Shown here: one piece after another, positions 36,439-47,307 of the stretch
Position numbering within the stretch: position 1 is the stretch's first letter
Layout: every line of letters begins with the position of its first letter
Assembly: GCA_016704445.1 (NCBI GenBank)
Contig: JADJAE010000170.1
Span: forward strand, 22,739 to 86,738
Direction of reading: 5' to 3'
DNA from: Deltaproteobacteria bacterium
Lineage (GTDB): Bacteria; Myxococcota_A; Polyangia; Polyangiales; Ga0077539
DNA length: 64,000 nucleotides
Notes under the pieces: model-generated
Seen by the model: only the letters and a program-made list of their open reading frames with translations
The model's database searches: none
What the model was told of the DNA's origin: nothing
Position numbers and translations under genes: made by a program

Positions 36439-36924
36439 TCACTCCTCCCGACGCCACGTGCCGGTGCGCCCGCCGGACTTCTCCAGGAGGGCGATCTCGG
36501 TGATCGCCACCCCGCGCTCCAGGCCCTTCACCATGTCGTAGAGCGCCAGCGCGGCGATCGACGCGCCCGTCATGGCCTCCATCTCCACCCCGGTGCGGTC
36601 CCATGCCTCCGCCGTCACGACGATCTCCGCCCCCTCGTCCACCCAGCTCAGCGCCACGGTGACGCCCGTCAGCGCGACGTGGTGACACAGCGGGATCACC
36701 TCCGGAGTGCGCTTGGCCCCCATGATCCCGGCGAGGCGCACCGTGGCGCCCACGTCGCCCTTCGGCCCGTCGCCCGATCGCGCCGCCGCCGCGGTCTCCG
36801 GGAGCATCCGCACCCGGGCCCTCGCCACCGCGCGCCGGGCCGTCTCGACCTTCTCTCCCACCCCCACCATGTGCACCGCGCCGGAGGCGTCGACGTGCGT
36901 GGGCCTGGCTGTCTTGCTCGTCAT
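36439..36924 (-). CDS. moaC: Cyclic pyranopterin monophosphate synthase
   Basis: A 161-residue protein from ATG 36924. It makes cyclic pyranopterin monophosphate from the MoaA product in molybdenum cofactor synthesis. Its motifs are MGAKRTPEVIPLCHHVALTG, TGVEMEAMTGAS and ALYDMVKGLERGV, each typical of MoaC. First gene of the moaC-moaE-CBS transcript, divergent from rseP with 58 bases between the starts. Confidence 0.95.
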   Translation of the reverse strand: MTSKTARPTHVDASGAVHMVGVGEKVETARRAVARARVRMLPETAAAARSGDGPKGDVGATVRLAGIMGAKRTPEVIPLCHHVALTGVTVALSWVDEGAEIVVTAEAWDRTGVEMEAMTGASIAALALYDMVKGLERGVAITEIALLEKSGGRTGTWRREE

Positions 36925-36982
36925 CGTCGCCCTACCATCGCACAGCTCTCGCGGGCGCGTGCTAGCGTCCCCGCCGACGCTT

Positions 36983-38671
36983 GTGTTGAGCAACGTGGTG
37001 AGGTTTTTGGCGCTGATCGGCGCCCTCGTGTTCGTGCATGAGCTCGGTCACTTCGCGTGGGCGAAGGCTTACGGCATCAAGGTGCTGAAGTTCTCGCTCG
37101 GCTTTGGGCCGCGCATCTTCGGCATCCGCTACGGGGAGACCGACTACTGCATCGGCCTCGTCCCCTTCGGCGGCTTCGTGAAGATGCTCGGCGAAGACCC
37201 GAGCGACGAGATCCCCCACGAGGACCTCCCCCGCGCCTTCCACGCCCAGCCCCTCGCCCGGCGCTTCGTGGTCGTGCTGGCCGGGCCGCTCATGTCCCTG
37301 CTCTTCCCGGTGCTGCTCTACTTCGTCGCCCTCCTCGGGCGCAGCGACCTCACCGCCCCGGTCATCGGAACCGTCGCTGCCGGCTACGCCGCCGCCGGGG
37401 TGCTCCTCCCGGGCGACCGCGTCACGGCCATCGACGGCGCCGCGGTGAGCTCCTTCGAGGAGGTGCGCGAGGCCATCGCCCGCTCTCCCCGCCACGCGCT
37501 CCGCTTCGACGTCGAGCGCGCCGGGCAGCCCGTCACCGTGCGCGTCACCCCCGAGGCGGTCACCACCGCGCTGCCCTTCAACGAGCGGGTGACCACCGGG
37601 TTCCTGGGCGTCTCGCCGGGCTTCCCGCTGCCCGTCGTCGGGGTGCGGGCCCCCTCGCCCGCCGACACCGCGGGCCTGCGCACCTTCGACGTGGTGACCA
37701 TGTACCGGGGCGCTCCGGTGCGGCGCTGGGCCGACCTCGAGGCCGCCCTCACGCGCTCGCACGGCTCCACGGTGCCGCTCGCGTTCCTCCGACCGAGGGC
37801 CATCGAGGGGGCGTTAGGGGGCCTCGTCGACCTGGAGGTCTTCGACCCGGGCCTCGCGCAGATCGCCCCCGAGGCGGGCACCGGCGAGATGACCACCCGC
37901 ACCGGCATCGAGCCCTCGGACCTCTACCTCTCGGACGTCGCGGCAGACAGCCCCGAGGCCCTCATGGGGCTGCGCCGCGGGGCGCGCGTCATCTCCCTCG
38001 ACGGCGCCGCTCCCCCCTCCTGGGAGCGCTTCATCGCCGCGCTCACCGAGGGCCCCGCCCGGCTTCGCACGCTGCGCTTCGCCATCGACCGCCACGAGGC
38101 CGTCGGCGGCTTCTCGCTCCGCCCTGTGGTGATGACCGACGAGTTCGGCGAGCGCTCGGTGCACCTCCGCACGGGCCTCGAGCGCTGGCGCCCCATCGTC
38201 TCCGACCCGCCGATCGCCAACCCCGCCCCGGTCCGCTACGCCCTCTCCGGCGCGCTCTCCGAGACCGCCGAGGCGATGCGCTTCCTCAGCCTCGGCATCG
38301 TGAGGATGCTCCAGGGCCGCGTGCCCGTGACCAGCGTAGGCGGCCCCATCGCCATCTACGACGCCTCGCGCAGCGTCGCCGTCGACGGCGTCTGGGGGTA
38401 CTTCCGGCTGATGGCCCTCATCAGCCTCAACCTGGGCCTGCTCAACCTGCTGCCGGTGCCCACCCTCGACGGTGGCCACCTGCTGTTCTTCGGCATGGAG
38501 GCCGTGATGCGCCGCCCGGTCCCGCTGCGGGTGCGTCAGGTGGCCTCGGTGCTGGGGCTGCTGCTGGTGGTCGGGGTGATGGTGCTCGCCTTCCGCAACG
38601 ACCTCGAACGCAAGCTCGGCGGCGAAGTCAGGGTCGGTCGCGCATCGACGGCGGTCCAGGCTAGAGTGTAG
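36983..38671 (+). CDS. rseP: Site-2 intramembrane metalloprotease (RseP family)
   Basis: A 562-residue protein from GTG 36983 (alternatives TTG 36986 and GTG 36995). The zinc motif HELGH starts at residue 19 (LVFVHELGHFAWAKAYGIKV). Two PDZ-like regions follow in the periplasm, and the second catalytic motif is LLPVPTLDGGHLLFF (N-x-x-P-x-x-x-D-G type). It probably cleaves anti-sigma factors or other single-pass membrane proteins after a first cut. Insertion between the PDZ repeats and the C-terminal helices makes it longer than E. coli RseP (450). Next gene begins seven bases later. Confidence 0.9.
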   Translation: MLSNVVRFLALIGALVFVHELGHFAWAKAYGIKVLKFSLGFGPRIFGIRYGETDYCIGLVPFGGFVKMLGEDPSDEIPHEDLPRAFHAQPLARRFVVVLAGPLMSLLFPVLLYFVALLGRSDLTAPVIGTVAAGYAAAGVLLPGDRVTAIDGAAVSSFEEVREAIARSPRHALRFDVERAGQPVTVRVTPEAVTTALPFNERVTTGFLGVSPGFPLPVVGVRAPSPADTAGLRTFDVVTMYRGAPVRRWADLEAALTRSHGSTVPLAFLRPRAIEGALGGLVDLEVFDPGLAQIAPEAGTGEMTTRTGIEPSDLYLSDVAADSPEALMGLRRGARVISLDGAAPPSWERFIAALTEGPARLRTLRFAIDRHEAVGGFSLRPVVMTDEFGERSVHLRTGLERWRPIVSDPPIANPAPVRYALSGALSETAEAMRFLSLGIVRMLQGRVPVTSVGGPIAIYDASRSVAVDGVWGYFRLMALISLNLGLLNLLPVPTLDGGHLLFFGMEAVMRRPVPLRVRQVASVLGLLLVVGVMVLAFRNDLERKLGGEVRVGRASTAVQARV

Positions 38672-38677
38672 GACATC

Positions 38678-39343
38678 ATGCGACGCGCCCTCGAGATCGA
38701 GATCGAAGCCTGCGACGCCCTGCTGGGCCTGCTCCGCGTCCACGCCGCCGCGGAGGTCCACCGCTGGCCCTCGCACCTCTCTGGCGGGCTCTCGCTCGCC
38801 ATCGACGACGAGATGGAGCGCCTGGAGCCGATCGTCCGCGAACTCGGCATCGCCTACCAGTGCCTCGAAGACCACGGCGTCGCGACCATCGACCGCACGC
38901 CGCAGTCGCGCTTCTCCGACGTCGACGGCGCCTTCCACCTGGTGGCCTGCCCCATCGTCATCAACATCGACCTCGACCCGCTGCGCATCGCCCTCGACCG
39001 CGGCGACCAGCCCACCCGCGAGGGGGCCATCGAGGTCGCCAACGCGCTGCGCACCGTGCTGGCCTCCCTCGCCCGGAGCGAGCTGCTCGTCTATCACAAG
39101 CTCCTTCTCGCAGGCGCCGAGCAGCCCGCCGACCGCGCGCTGCGCTTCGCCGACGCCTACCTCGCCGCCGCGTGGACCAGCGCCCCCGCCCCAGAGCCGG
39201 CGCTCCCCTCGATGCTCCCGGTCGCCATCGGATACGACCCCCACCCCGCGCTCTCGGAGGCCTCTTCGGGGGGCAGCCGCACCGCCGAGTCCACCGAGGT
39301 GTTTCGCCTCGACCTCGACCCCAACTCCATGGAGGACGCATGA
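38678..39343 (+). CDS. Unrecognised soluble protein, 221 aa
   Basis: ATG 38678, seven bases after rseP, and the stop overlaps the next start (ATGA), so it is in the rseP operon. The first 150 residues form a helical, Leu/Ala/Arg-rich domain containing a short strand-like segment (FHLVACPIVINIDLDPLRIAL). The last 60 residues are a Pro/Ser-rich tail (SAPAPEPALPSMLPVAIGYD). No family is recognised and no signal peptide is seen. Its link to the site-2 protease may reflect regulation, but this is only context. Confidence 0.55.
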   Translation: MRRALEIEIEACDALLGLLRVHAAAEVHRWPSHLSGGLSLAIDDEMERLEPIVRELGIAYQCLEDHGVATIDRTPQSRFSDVDGAFHLVACPIVINIDLDPLRIALDRGDQPTREGAIEVANALRTVLASLARSELLVYHKLLLAGAEQPADRALRFADAYLAAAWTSAPAPEPALPSMLPVAIGYDPHPALSEASSGGSRTAESTEVFRLDLDPNSMEDA

Positions 39344-39882
39344 CCCGTCGGGCCCGCGCTGCCGCCCTGGCCGCCCTGCTCCTTGGCCTCGCTCCCGCCG
39401 CCGCCTCGGCCACCACCATCGTCCCGATCACCACCGAGGAGCTCACCCGCCGCTCGGACGAGGTGCTCGTCGCCACCGTGCGCGCCTCCACCTCCCGCTG
39501 GGAGCACGGGCTGATCGTCACCGACCACGAGCTGCTCGTCGAGGCCTCCATCCGCGGCCGCACCGTCGTCCGCAGCACCGTCTTCGTCCGCACCCCCGGC
39601 GGCGTCGTGGGCCGCATCGCGCAGACCATCCCCGACGCGCCGATGCTCGAGGTCGGCCGCAGCTACCTCTTCTTCCTCTCCGGCGGCGTCGGCCAGGTGC
39701 GCTACCTCGCGCACCTCACCGCGGCGGTGGTTCCTGTCGAGTCCACCGCCCGGGGTGAGCTCGTCGCGCAGCCGTCCTCGTCGCTCCTCGTCGACCGCTC
39801 GCAGTCCTCGCCCACCGCCGTCGCGCCGCCTCCGATGCCGCTGCCCACGATGCTCGACCTCGTCCGCGCGGTGCCCCGTTGA
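39340..39882 (+). CDS. Exported protein with no recognised family
   Basis: A 180-residue protein from ATG 39340, with a GGAGGA ribosome site inside the preceding gene. The signal peptide (MTRRARAAALAALLLGLAPA) ends at ASA. The mature region is beta-rich (VLVATVRASTSRWEHGLIV; RTVVRSTVFVRTPGG; RSYLFFLSGGVGQVRYLAHL), reminiscent of small OB-like export proteins, then a Ser/Pro-rich tail. The stop overlaps the TTG start of the matrixin gene, so the two are probably made together and may act together outside the cell. Confidence 0.6.
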   Translation: MTRRARAAALAALLLGLAPAAASATTIVPITTEELTRRSDEVLVATVRASTSRWEHGLIVTDHELLVEASIRGRTVVRSTVFVRTPGGVVGRIAQTIPDAPMLEVGRSYLFFLSGGVGQVRYLAHLTAAVVPVESTARGELVAQPSSSLLVDRSQSSPTAVAPPPMPLPTMLDLVRAVPR

Positions 39883-40790
39883 AGCGCCTCGTCGCGACCG
39901 CCGCGCTGCTCGCCTCCTTCGGCGCCGCGTCCCCCGCACAGGCCTTCTGCCGCACGATGACCTCCCGCGTCCGCGCCCAGGAGGGAGAGTGCCCGATGTA
40001 CGGCGTCGCCCTCTCCTGGCGAAACCTCTGCACGGGCTACGCGCTCTATCGGGCCAACCTCCCGATGGGCCTCACGATGCCCGACCTCGACCGGATCACC
40101 GCCTCGTCGACCGGCGCCTGGGGCCGCGTCGCCTGCGACGACAACGGCCGCGAGCCCCAGTACTACCGCATCGTCCCCAACGGAACGACGTCCAACCCCA
40201 CCGGCTACAACCCCTTCGGGTCGAACTCCAACACCGTGGCCTTCCGGCCCAAGTGGGAGGACGACGCGCTCCACCGGCCGGGGACCATCGCCATCACCGT
40301 GGTCACCTTCGACTCGCTCACCGGCGAGATCTTCGACGCCGACATCGAGCTCAACAGCCGCGCAGGCGCCAACCCCGGAGGTTTCGTCTTCGCCTCGGGG
40401 CGCGTGCCCGAGCCCGACGAGTGCGACCTCCAGACGATCCTCACCCACGAGTTCGGCCACTTCCTGGGCCTCGCCCACTCCGACATCTCCCGCGCGGTGA
40501 TGTACCCCACGGCGGGTCTCGGCGAGATCCGCAGCGACCTCAACAGCGACGACTCCGCCGGCGTCTGCGCCATCTACCCCGAGCGCGCGACCCCGCCGGG
40601 GCGCTGCATCGGCATCCCCTACGGCGGCCTCGCCACCACGCCGGGCGGCGCCACCGTCGTCGGCCCCAACAACATCTCCTGCGCCGTCGGTCGTAGCCCT
40701 CGCGGCGCAACCGGCGCGATCGCCCTCGCCCTGCTCGGCCTCGCGGTCGGGCTCCGCCGTCGACGCCGCGCCGGTGTGAATCGCGATTGA
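39879..40790 (+). CDS. Matrixin-like zinc metalloprotease with MYXO-CTERM-like tail
   Basis: A 303-residue protein starting at TTG 39879 inside the upstream stop. The signal peptide ends at AQA. The zinc site is H190-E191-x-x-H194-x-x-G197-x-x-H200 (THEFGHFLGLAHSD), followed by a Met-turn-like ISRAVMYPT, as in matrix metalloprotease-type (metzincin) enzymes. The C-terminus has a Cys, a hydrophobic helix (GAIALALLGLAVGL) and an Arg cluster, the layout of MYXO-CTERM sorting signals in myxobacteria. It is therefore likely to be surface-attached or processed. Confidence 0.85.
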   Translation: MKRLVATAALLASFGAASPAQAFCRTMTSRVRAQEGECPMYGVALSWRNLCTGYALYRANLPMGLTMPDLDRITASSTGAWGRVACDDNGREPQYYRIVPNGTTSNPTGYNPFGSNSNTVAFRPKWEDDALHRPGTIAITVVTFDSLTGEIFDADIELNSRAGANPGGFVFASGRVPEPDECDLQTILTHEFGHFLGLAHSDISRAVMYPTAGLGEIRSDLNSDDSAGVCAIYPERATPPGRCIGIPYGGLATTPGGATVVGPNNISCAVGRSPRGATGAIALALLGLAVGLRRRRRAGVNRD

Positions 40791-40989
40791 CGCCCGGAGC
40801 GTGACGTCTCGCTCGCGGTGCTGCGCTCACACCGGGCTGTGAACGATCGTCCACGAGCGACGTAGCCCGCGACAGCCCCGCGGTTGAACGCCGACCACGC
40901 GGATTCTCTTCGCTTCCACCGCTGATTTTGTGGGTCTTCGGTGTTGGTACGACGGCTGCTCTATCGCCTTCCCGGAGGCGACGAGCGCA

Positions 40990-41598
40990 ATGACCCAACC
41001 GACCAACGAGACTACGCAGACCGACCGGGAACTCATCACCAGATTGCTTCGCGGCGACGCCGCTGGCTGGCGGGAGTTCCAGGTGCGCTTCGACCGCCTG
41101 GTACGTCGGCAGGTCGAGCGCGTCTGTCGCGGCTTCGCGCGAGCCCTCGGGAGCGACGAGATGGAGGAGATCCGCGCGGAGTTCTACCTCTCTCTGGTCG
41201 ACCGCGAGATGCGCAAGCTCCGGCTCTTCGACCCGACGCGCGGGCTCAAGCTCTCGAGCTGGGTGGCGCTGCTCGCGGGCAACGCCGCGCGGGACTTCCT
41301 GCGGGCCCACCGCCGCCGCCCGGCGACCCTCAGCCCCACCGGCGAGGTCGACCGCGTCGACGAGCGCGACCTCTTCGAGGACACCGCCTCCCGAGAGCGC
41401 TGCGGCCGCGCCCTCGACGCGCTCCGCACCTTCTCGCCGCACGATCAGCGGCTGCTGCTGATGCTCCACGTCGAGGAGGCCTCGGTCGACGACATCGCCC
41501 GCTCCTGCGGCGGATCGGAGAAGACCGTCTACACCCGCGCCCACCGCATCCGGGCCCAGGTGCGCCAGCGCTGCAACCCCGCCGCGCTCGCCGCCTGA
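40990..41598 (+). CDS. ECF-like sigma factor
   Basis: A 202-residue protein from ATG 40990. Region 2 is the helix pair LVRRQVERVCRGFARAL to EEIRAEFYLSLVDREMRKL; region 4 is LLMLHVEEASVDDIARSCGG followed by SEKTVYTRAHRIRAQVR, an HTH-type promoter-binding segment. No anti-sigma gene is adjacent on the same strand. A GGAGG lies 11 bases upstream, which is long. It is probably an extracytoplasmic-function type regulator; its stimulus is unknown. The intergenic region of 199 bases upstream presumably holds its promoter. Confidence 0.85.
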   Translation: MTQPTNETTQTDRELITRLLRGDAAGWREFQVRFDRLVRRQVERVCRGFARALGSDEMEEIRAEFYLSLVDREMRKLRLFDPTRGLKLSSWVALLAGNAARDFLRAHRRRPATLSPTGEVDRVDERDLFEDTASRERCGRALDALRTFSPHDQRLLLMLHVEEASVDDIARSCGGSEKTVYTRAHRIRAQVRQRCNPAALAA

Positions 41599-41673
41599 GA
41601 GCTCCCCCCTCCGCTGCCCCAAAGTTCCGCCCCGCTGCGCCGCCCCCGCTACGGTGCCTCCACCAACCTCGCG

Positions 41674-42252
41674 ATGCGGCCCTCGCTCACCACCCCATCC
41701 CCTGTGACCTGGTCGCTCGGCGTCGCGCTCGTGGCCGCCCACGTGGCCCGGCGCCTCGCCCACCACACCGGGCCCGACGCCCTCGTCCGCTGGGGCGCGA
41801 TCCGCTCGGGCGAGCACCGCCTCGCCGAGGCCTGGCGCCTGGCCGCGCATGGCTGGCTACACGTCCACGCCATTCACCTCGCGCTCAACCTCGTGCCGCT
41901 GCTCCTGCTCGGTCCATGGATCGAGCAGCGCGTGGGCCGCCGCCGCCTGGCCGCGACATGGACGCTCGCCACCGTCGCGGGCGGCCTTCTCTCGGCCTCC
42001 ACGGCCCCCTCCGGGGCGCTCATCGTCGGCGCCTCCGCCGGCAGCTTCGGCCTCCTGGGGTTCACCCTCGCGCAGCTCTCCGGCGCGCCCTCTCGCGGGC
42101 GCACGGCCCTCGCGCTCTTCGTCGCCGCGCACCTGCTCGCGGACCTCACCGACCCCGGCGCAGCGCTCTCCGCGCACCTGGGCGGCGCCCTCACCGGCGC
42201 CATCGCGGGGCTGGTGTTCAGGCCGCGCGAGGCCGTCGTCGCGGCGGGCTGA
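41674..42252 (+). CDS. Rhomboid-family intramembrane protease
   Basis: A 192-residue membrane protein with six hydrophobic segments. The catalytic Ser121 lies in GASAGSFGLLG (family G-x-S-x-G/F), paired with His168 (SAHLGGALTG). The H-x-x-x-N motif of TM2 is H68-x-x-x-N72. It lacks extra domains, so it is a minimal rhomboid. It would cut transmembrane helices of unknown substrates. The stop abuts the stop of the minus-strand VWA gene. Confidence 0.85.
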   Translation: MRPSLTTPSPVTWSLGVALVAAHVARRLAHHTGPDALVRWGAIRSGEHRLAEAWRLAAHGWLHVHAIHLALNLVPLLLLGPWIEQRVGRRRLAATWTLATVAGGLLSASTAPSGALIVGASAGSFGLLGFTLAQLSGAPSRGRTALALFVAAHLLADLTDPGAALSAHLGGALTGAIAGLVFRPREAVVAAG

Positions 42253-43347
42253 TCAGCGAGGCGGGTCGCAGCCCAGGCGGAGGCGCACGGAGATCTCTCC
42301 CGCGGAGGCGCGATCGCACGCCGCGCCGAAGAGCGTGAGGGTGGTGCGCTCCGCGTCGGTCCAGTCCCAGCCGTTCTGACGCTCCGGGTCGCGGGCGACG
42401 GCCTGGCCCGCCAGGGTGACGCTCACCGTCGCGCTCGAAGGCACCGCGGACGGCACCCCGAACACGCAGCGCGACACCTGCCGCTGGATCTGGTCGAAGG
42501 CGCTGAGCAGGTCCGCCGGCCGTCGGACGCTGTAGTAGGGCCGGGTCGCGGTGGCGGGGTTGGGCCGACCGCCGGCCACCGCGAGCTGCGAGAGCACGGT
42601 GATGAGCTCGGGCTGGTTGTCGCCGTCGATGCCTACGACGTAGGTGGGGACGCCCTGCGCCGCGAGGCGAGCGACCTCCGAGACGGTGCGGCCGTCGTCG
42701 AGGCAGAGGGAGGGGTCGTCCTCGCACTGCTGCTGCCCGGTGCCGCCGAGGGCGGTGCAGGTGCAGCGGGCGCCGTCGAGCGCGCCGTTGCAGTTGGGCG
42801 CGCCGTCGGTGGCCAGCAGGATCGCGCGAAACCTCCGCGGCGCCGCGCGGCCGAGGAGGTAGCGCCCGGCGGACTGCACCCCGAGCCAGGTCGGCGTGCG
42901 GCCGTTGGGCTCGGTGCGGCCGAAGCGCGTGAGCACCGGCAGCGCCTGCGAGAGGCCGGGGTTGAGGTCGGGGATCGCGCCCACCGCGCAGATGCCGGTG
43001 CCCCCGATGCCGGGGAAGAACTGCAGCCCCATGGCGATGCGGTCCTGGTAGCGGGGGAGCGTGGCCGCGAGGGCGTCGCGCAGGACGTCCCAGCGGCGGG
43101 GCGTCCCGGAGCCGCCGATCAGGTCGCGCTCCATCGAGGTAGAGCGGTCGGCGAGGAGCAGCAGCTCGACCGACGAGGGCGTGGCGTCGACGACCTGCGG
43201 GGTGCACGCGTCGCCAGGGGGAGCGTCGGGCCGGTCGACGCGAACGACGTCGACGCTCGCGTCCACGAGGAGCCCGGTCTTCGCGCCGCAGGAGAGGAGC
43301 GCCGTCGAGAGCGCCGTGAGGACCACCAGGGCTGCGCGGTCGCTCAT
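42253..43347 (-). CDS. VWA lipoprotein, second copy
   Basis: A 364-residue lipoprotein (signal sequence ALVVLTALSTALLSC, then CGAKTGLL). The VWA has D-x-S-x-S in LLLLADRSTSMERD and continues with AILLATDGAPNCNG and RLAAQGVPTYVVGIDGD, i.e. a complete MIDAS. The rest has Cys pairs and a C-terminal beta region. It shares this architecture with the lipoprotein at 16837-18123, but sequence outside the VWA differs. It is a cell-surface protein of unknown ligand. Confidence 0.8.
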   Translation of the reverse strand: MSDRAALVVLTALSTALLSCGAKTGLLVDASVDVVRVDRPDAPPGDACTPQVVDATPSSVELLLLADRSTSMERDLIGGSGTPRRWDVLRDALAATLPRYQDRIAMGLQFFPGIGGTGICAVGAIPDLNPGLSQALPVLTRFGRTEPNGRTPTWLGVQSAGRYLLGRAAPRRFRAILLATDGAPNCNGALDGARCTCTALGGTGQQQCEDDPSLCLDDGRTVSEVARLAAQGVPTYVVGIDGDNQPELITVLSQLAVAGGRPNPATATRPYYSVRRPADLLSAFDQIQRQVSRCVFGVPSAVPSSATVSVTLAGQAVARDPERQNGWDWTDAERTTLTLFGAACDRASAGEISVRLRLGCDPPR

Positions 43348-43359
43348 CGGCGCTGCTCC

Positions 43360-44625
43360 TCAGGAGACCGAGTCCGTCGCCGGCTCGCCGTAGCCCAGCG
43401 CGTACCCGCGCCAGTGAAGAAACAAGGTCTGCGCGATGGACATCACCGGCACCGCGAGGAGCGCGCCCAGGATGCCGAAGGCGTGCTCGCCGGCGAGCAG
43501 CGAGAACACCACCAGCACGGGGTGGATCTTCGCCTGGTCGCCCATGATCTTGGGGTTGAGCAGGTTGGCCTCGAGCTGGTGGATGCCGATGATCCACAGC
43601 AGCACGAAGAACGCGGTGCCGAAGCCCTGGGTGAGCCCGAGCGCGACCGCCGGAATCGAGCTGAGCACGGTGCCGAAGATCGGGATCAGCGAGAAGACCG
43701 TCGCGACCACCGCCAGCGTGGGCCAGTACTTGAGGTCGGCCAGCGCGAAGCCGACGGCGCTCAGCGAGCCGTTGACGAGGCAGATGATGAGCTGCCCCCG
43801 CACCACCCCGGAGAGCCCCCGGTCGAGGCGCCGCAGCAGGCTGTCGAAGGCGCTGCGAGACTCCGGCCGCACCAGCGAGCGGAAGAAGCCGAGCACCCGC
43901 GCCTCGGTGACCAGCAGGTACGCGCTGACCATCAGGGTCATGAAGAAGTTGAAGATGCCGCCGATGACGCCGCCGATGATGCCCCGGCCCACGCGCAGCA
44001 CGTCGGCCACGTGCCCCTGCCCCAACTTCTGGAGCTCCCGCTGGAGGGTGGCGCCCTCGCTCTGCACCCTCGGCCGCGGGCGCAGCGCCCAGTGCGCGTC
44101 GTCGACCCGCTCGATCACCACGCCGTCCGGCGGGAGCGCCACCCGGTAGACCCCTCCGGGCTCCGGGCTCACCCGCAGCGCGCCGTCGTCCGGCGCCCGC
44201 TCGCTCGATGGCGCCTCGGGCTCCTCGTGCGGCGGCGTCGCGACCACCGCGCCCTGCACCCTCGCCACCAGCGAGCGCACCCTGGGCATCCAGTCGCGCT
44301 CGGCCCGATGCCGCAGCGCGGGCAGCTCGTGGACCGCGAAGGAGCGCGCCTCGGAGACCACCCTCGGCGTCACCACGAGCAGGGTGACGACCATCGTCGC
44401 GACCAGCGTCACGTAGATGGCCAGCACCGCGCCCCAGCGGGGCAGCGAGCGGCCGCCGAACTTCACTCGCGTGAGGGAGCCCACCACCGGGTGAAGCACG
44501 TACGCGAGCAGCAGGCCCAGCACGAAGGGCAGCAGCACCGCCCGCGACGCCACGATCACGGCGGCGATGACCGCGAGCGAGACGGCGGCGAAGATCACCC
44601 GTCGGCGGCGTACGACGTCGATCAT
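43360..44625 (-). CDS. AI-2E-family transporter (PerM-like)
   Basis: A 421-residue protein from ATG 44625 with about seven to eight membrane segments and a large soluble insert after the first three (VARVQGAVVATPPHEE...QKLGQGHVADVLR). The family signature is near the C-terminus (FSLIPIFGTVLSSIPAVALG, NPKIMGDQAKIHPVLVVFSL). PerM/AI-2E proteins are putative permeases or regulators, often of autoinducer-2 or other metabolites. Its start overlaps the stop of the HIT gene, so they are coupled. Confidence 0.85.
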   Translation of the reverse strand: MIDVVRRRRVIFAAVSLAVIAAVIVASRAVLLPFVLGLLLAYVLHPVVGSLTRVKFGGRSLPRWGAVLAIYVTLVATMVVTLLVVTPRVVSEARSFAVHELPALRHRAERDWMPRVRSLVARVQGAVVATPPHEEPEAPSSERAPDDGALRVSPEPGGVYRVALPPDGVVIERVDDAHWALRPRPRVQSEGATLQRELQKLGQGHVADVLRVGRGIIGGVIGGIFNFFMTLMVSAYLLVTEARVLGFFRSLVRPESRSAFDSLLRRLDRGLSGVVRGQLIICLVNGSLSAVGFALADLKYWPTLAVVATVFSLIPIFGTVLSSIPAVALGLTQGFGTAFFVLLWIIGIHQLEANLLNPKIMGDQAKIHPVLVVFSLLAGEHAFGILGALLAVPVMSIAQTLFLHWRGYALGYGEPATDSVS

Positions 44626-45198
44626 CGGCTCGGCCCTGCCTTCTTTGGGGCGCGGCGCCGAGCGGCCGGGGCGTCCGGGGGAGAGTCGCCGAGCGGCCGG
44701 AAGTACGGGACGAGGCGGTTCCAGGTGGCGTCGAGGGCCTCGGGCATCACCCGCAGGTCGGCCACGACGGGCATGAAGTTCATGTCGCCGCGCCACCGCG
44801 GGACGATGTGCACGTGGAGGTGCTCGGCGATGCCCGCGCCCGCCGACGAGCCGAGGTTGATTCCGATGTTGAGCCCCTCGGCGTTGACCGCGACCTTCAG
44901 CGCCGACGCCGAGGCGCGCACCAGCTCGAAGAGCGCGGCGTGCTCCTCGGGGCTGAGCTCGCCGAGGTCGCTCGCGTGGCGCGTGGGCACCACCATCAGG
45001 TGCCCCGACGCGAAGGGGTACTTGTTGAGCATCACGAAGGCGTCGGCGGCGCACGCAGAGCACAAGCCGCTCGGCGAAGCGCGCCGGGTCCTCCGAGGGA
45101 TAGCGGCAGAAGATGCATCCAGGCTCCTTGGGGCCGCGGATGTACTCCATCCGCCACGGGGCCCAGAGTCGTCCGGGCTTGTCACTTGGGCTGGTCAC
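44622..45198 (-). CDS. HIT-family nucleotide hydrolase/transferase, frameshifted near 45050
   Basis: The start region reads LWAPWRMEYIRGPKEPGC and IFCRYPSEDP, the beginning of HIT/Ap4A phosphorylase-like proteins with a zinc-type Cys pair. After a one-base break around 45045-45060 it continues as ADAFVMLNKYPFASGHLMVV, then GLNIGINLGSSAGAGIAEH and LHVHIVPRW, the catalytic H-x-H-x-H-type triad (His-Leu-His-Val-His). HIT proteins hydrolyse or transfer nucleotides in dinucleotide metabolism. Start GTG 45198 is chosen by the family's N-terminus; upstream ATG/GTG codons are less likely. The break is probably a sequencing error. Confidence 0.8.
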
Positions 45199-45340
45199 GA
45201 TGGCGGCGCAGGTTCGCCCGCGGGAGCGCGGGACGCAACCCAACTCCGCGGCGGAGCCCATCTCTACGAGAGGGGCGCCGCGCGAAGGGGCTCAGGGAAT
45301 GGTGGTGAGGGGACTAGAGAGGAGGGTGAAGGCGCGGAGC

Positions 45341-47112
<1,772 letters not shown>

Positions 47113-47278
47113 GCAGTCGTTCTCTGACCTGTTCCCCCTCGCGCGCCTTGCTTGGACACCCCGGGAGTCCGCCGCGACGACCATCGCCGCGCGAGACACC
47201 CAACGGATACAAGGCACTGTAAAACTTAGCCCGAGGAGAGTGATGGGTCGGTGAAACCCTTTAGGGCCAGTGCCGGGT

Positions 47279-47307
47279 CTGTTAGAGCAAACCCCAAAAC
47301 CTGTCAA
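47279..47307 (-). promoter_or_regulatory. Probable promoter of rpsA
   Basis: On the minus strand TTGACA (six of six to consensus) lies at 47307-47302, and 17 bases downstream is TAACAG (three of six) at 47284-47279. This would give an approximately 160-base leader before the rpsA ATG at 47112. The leader may carry the usual S1 autoregulation, but no clear structure was identified. It sits at the end of cmk, so cmk read-through probably contributes too. Confidence 0.4.

Noticed and set aside
40791..40989. A small RNA or tRNA gene in the gap before the sigma factor.
   Set aside because: No cloverleaf or T-loop-like sequence and no clear hairpin with T-run were found.
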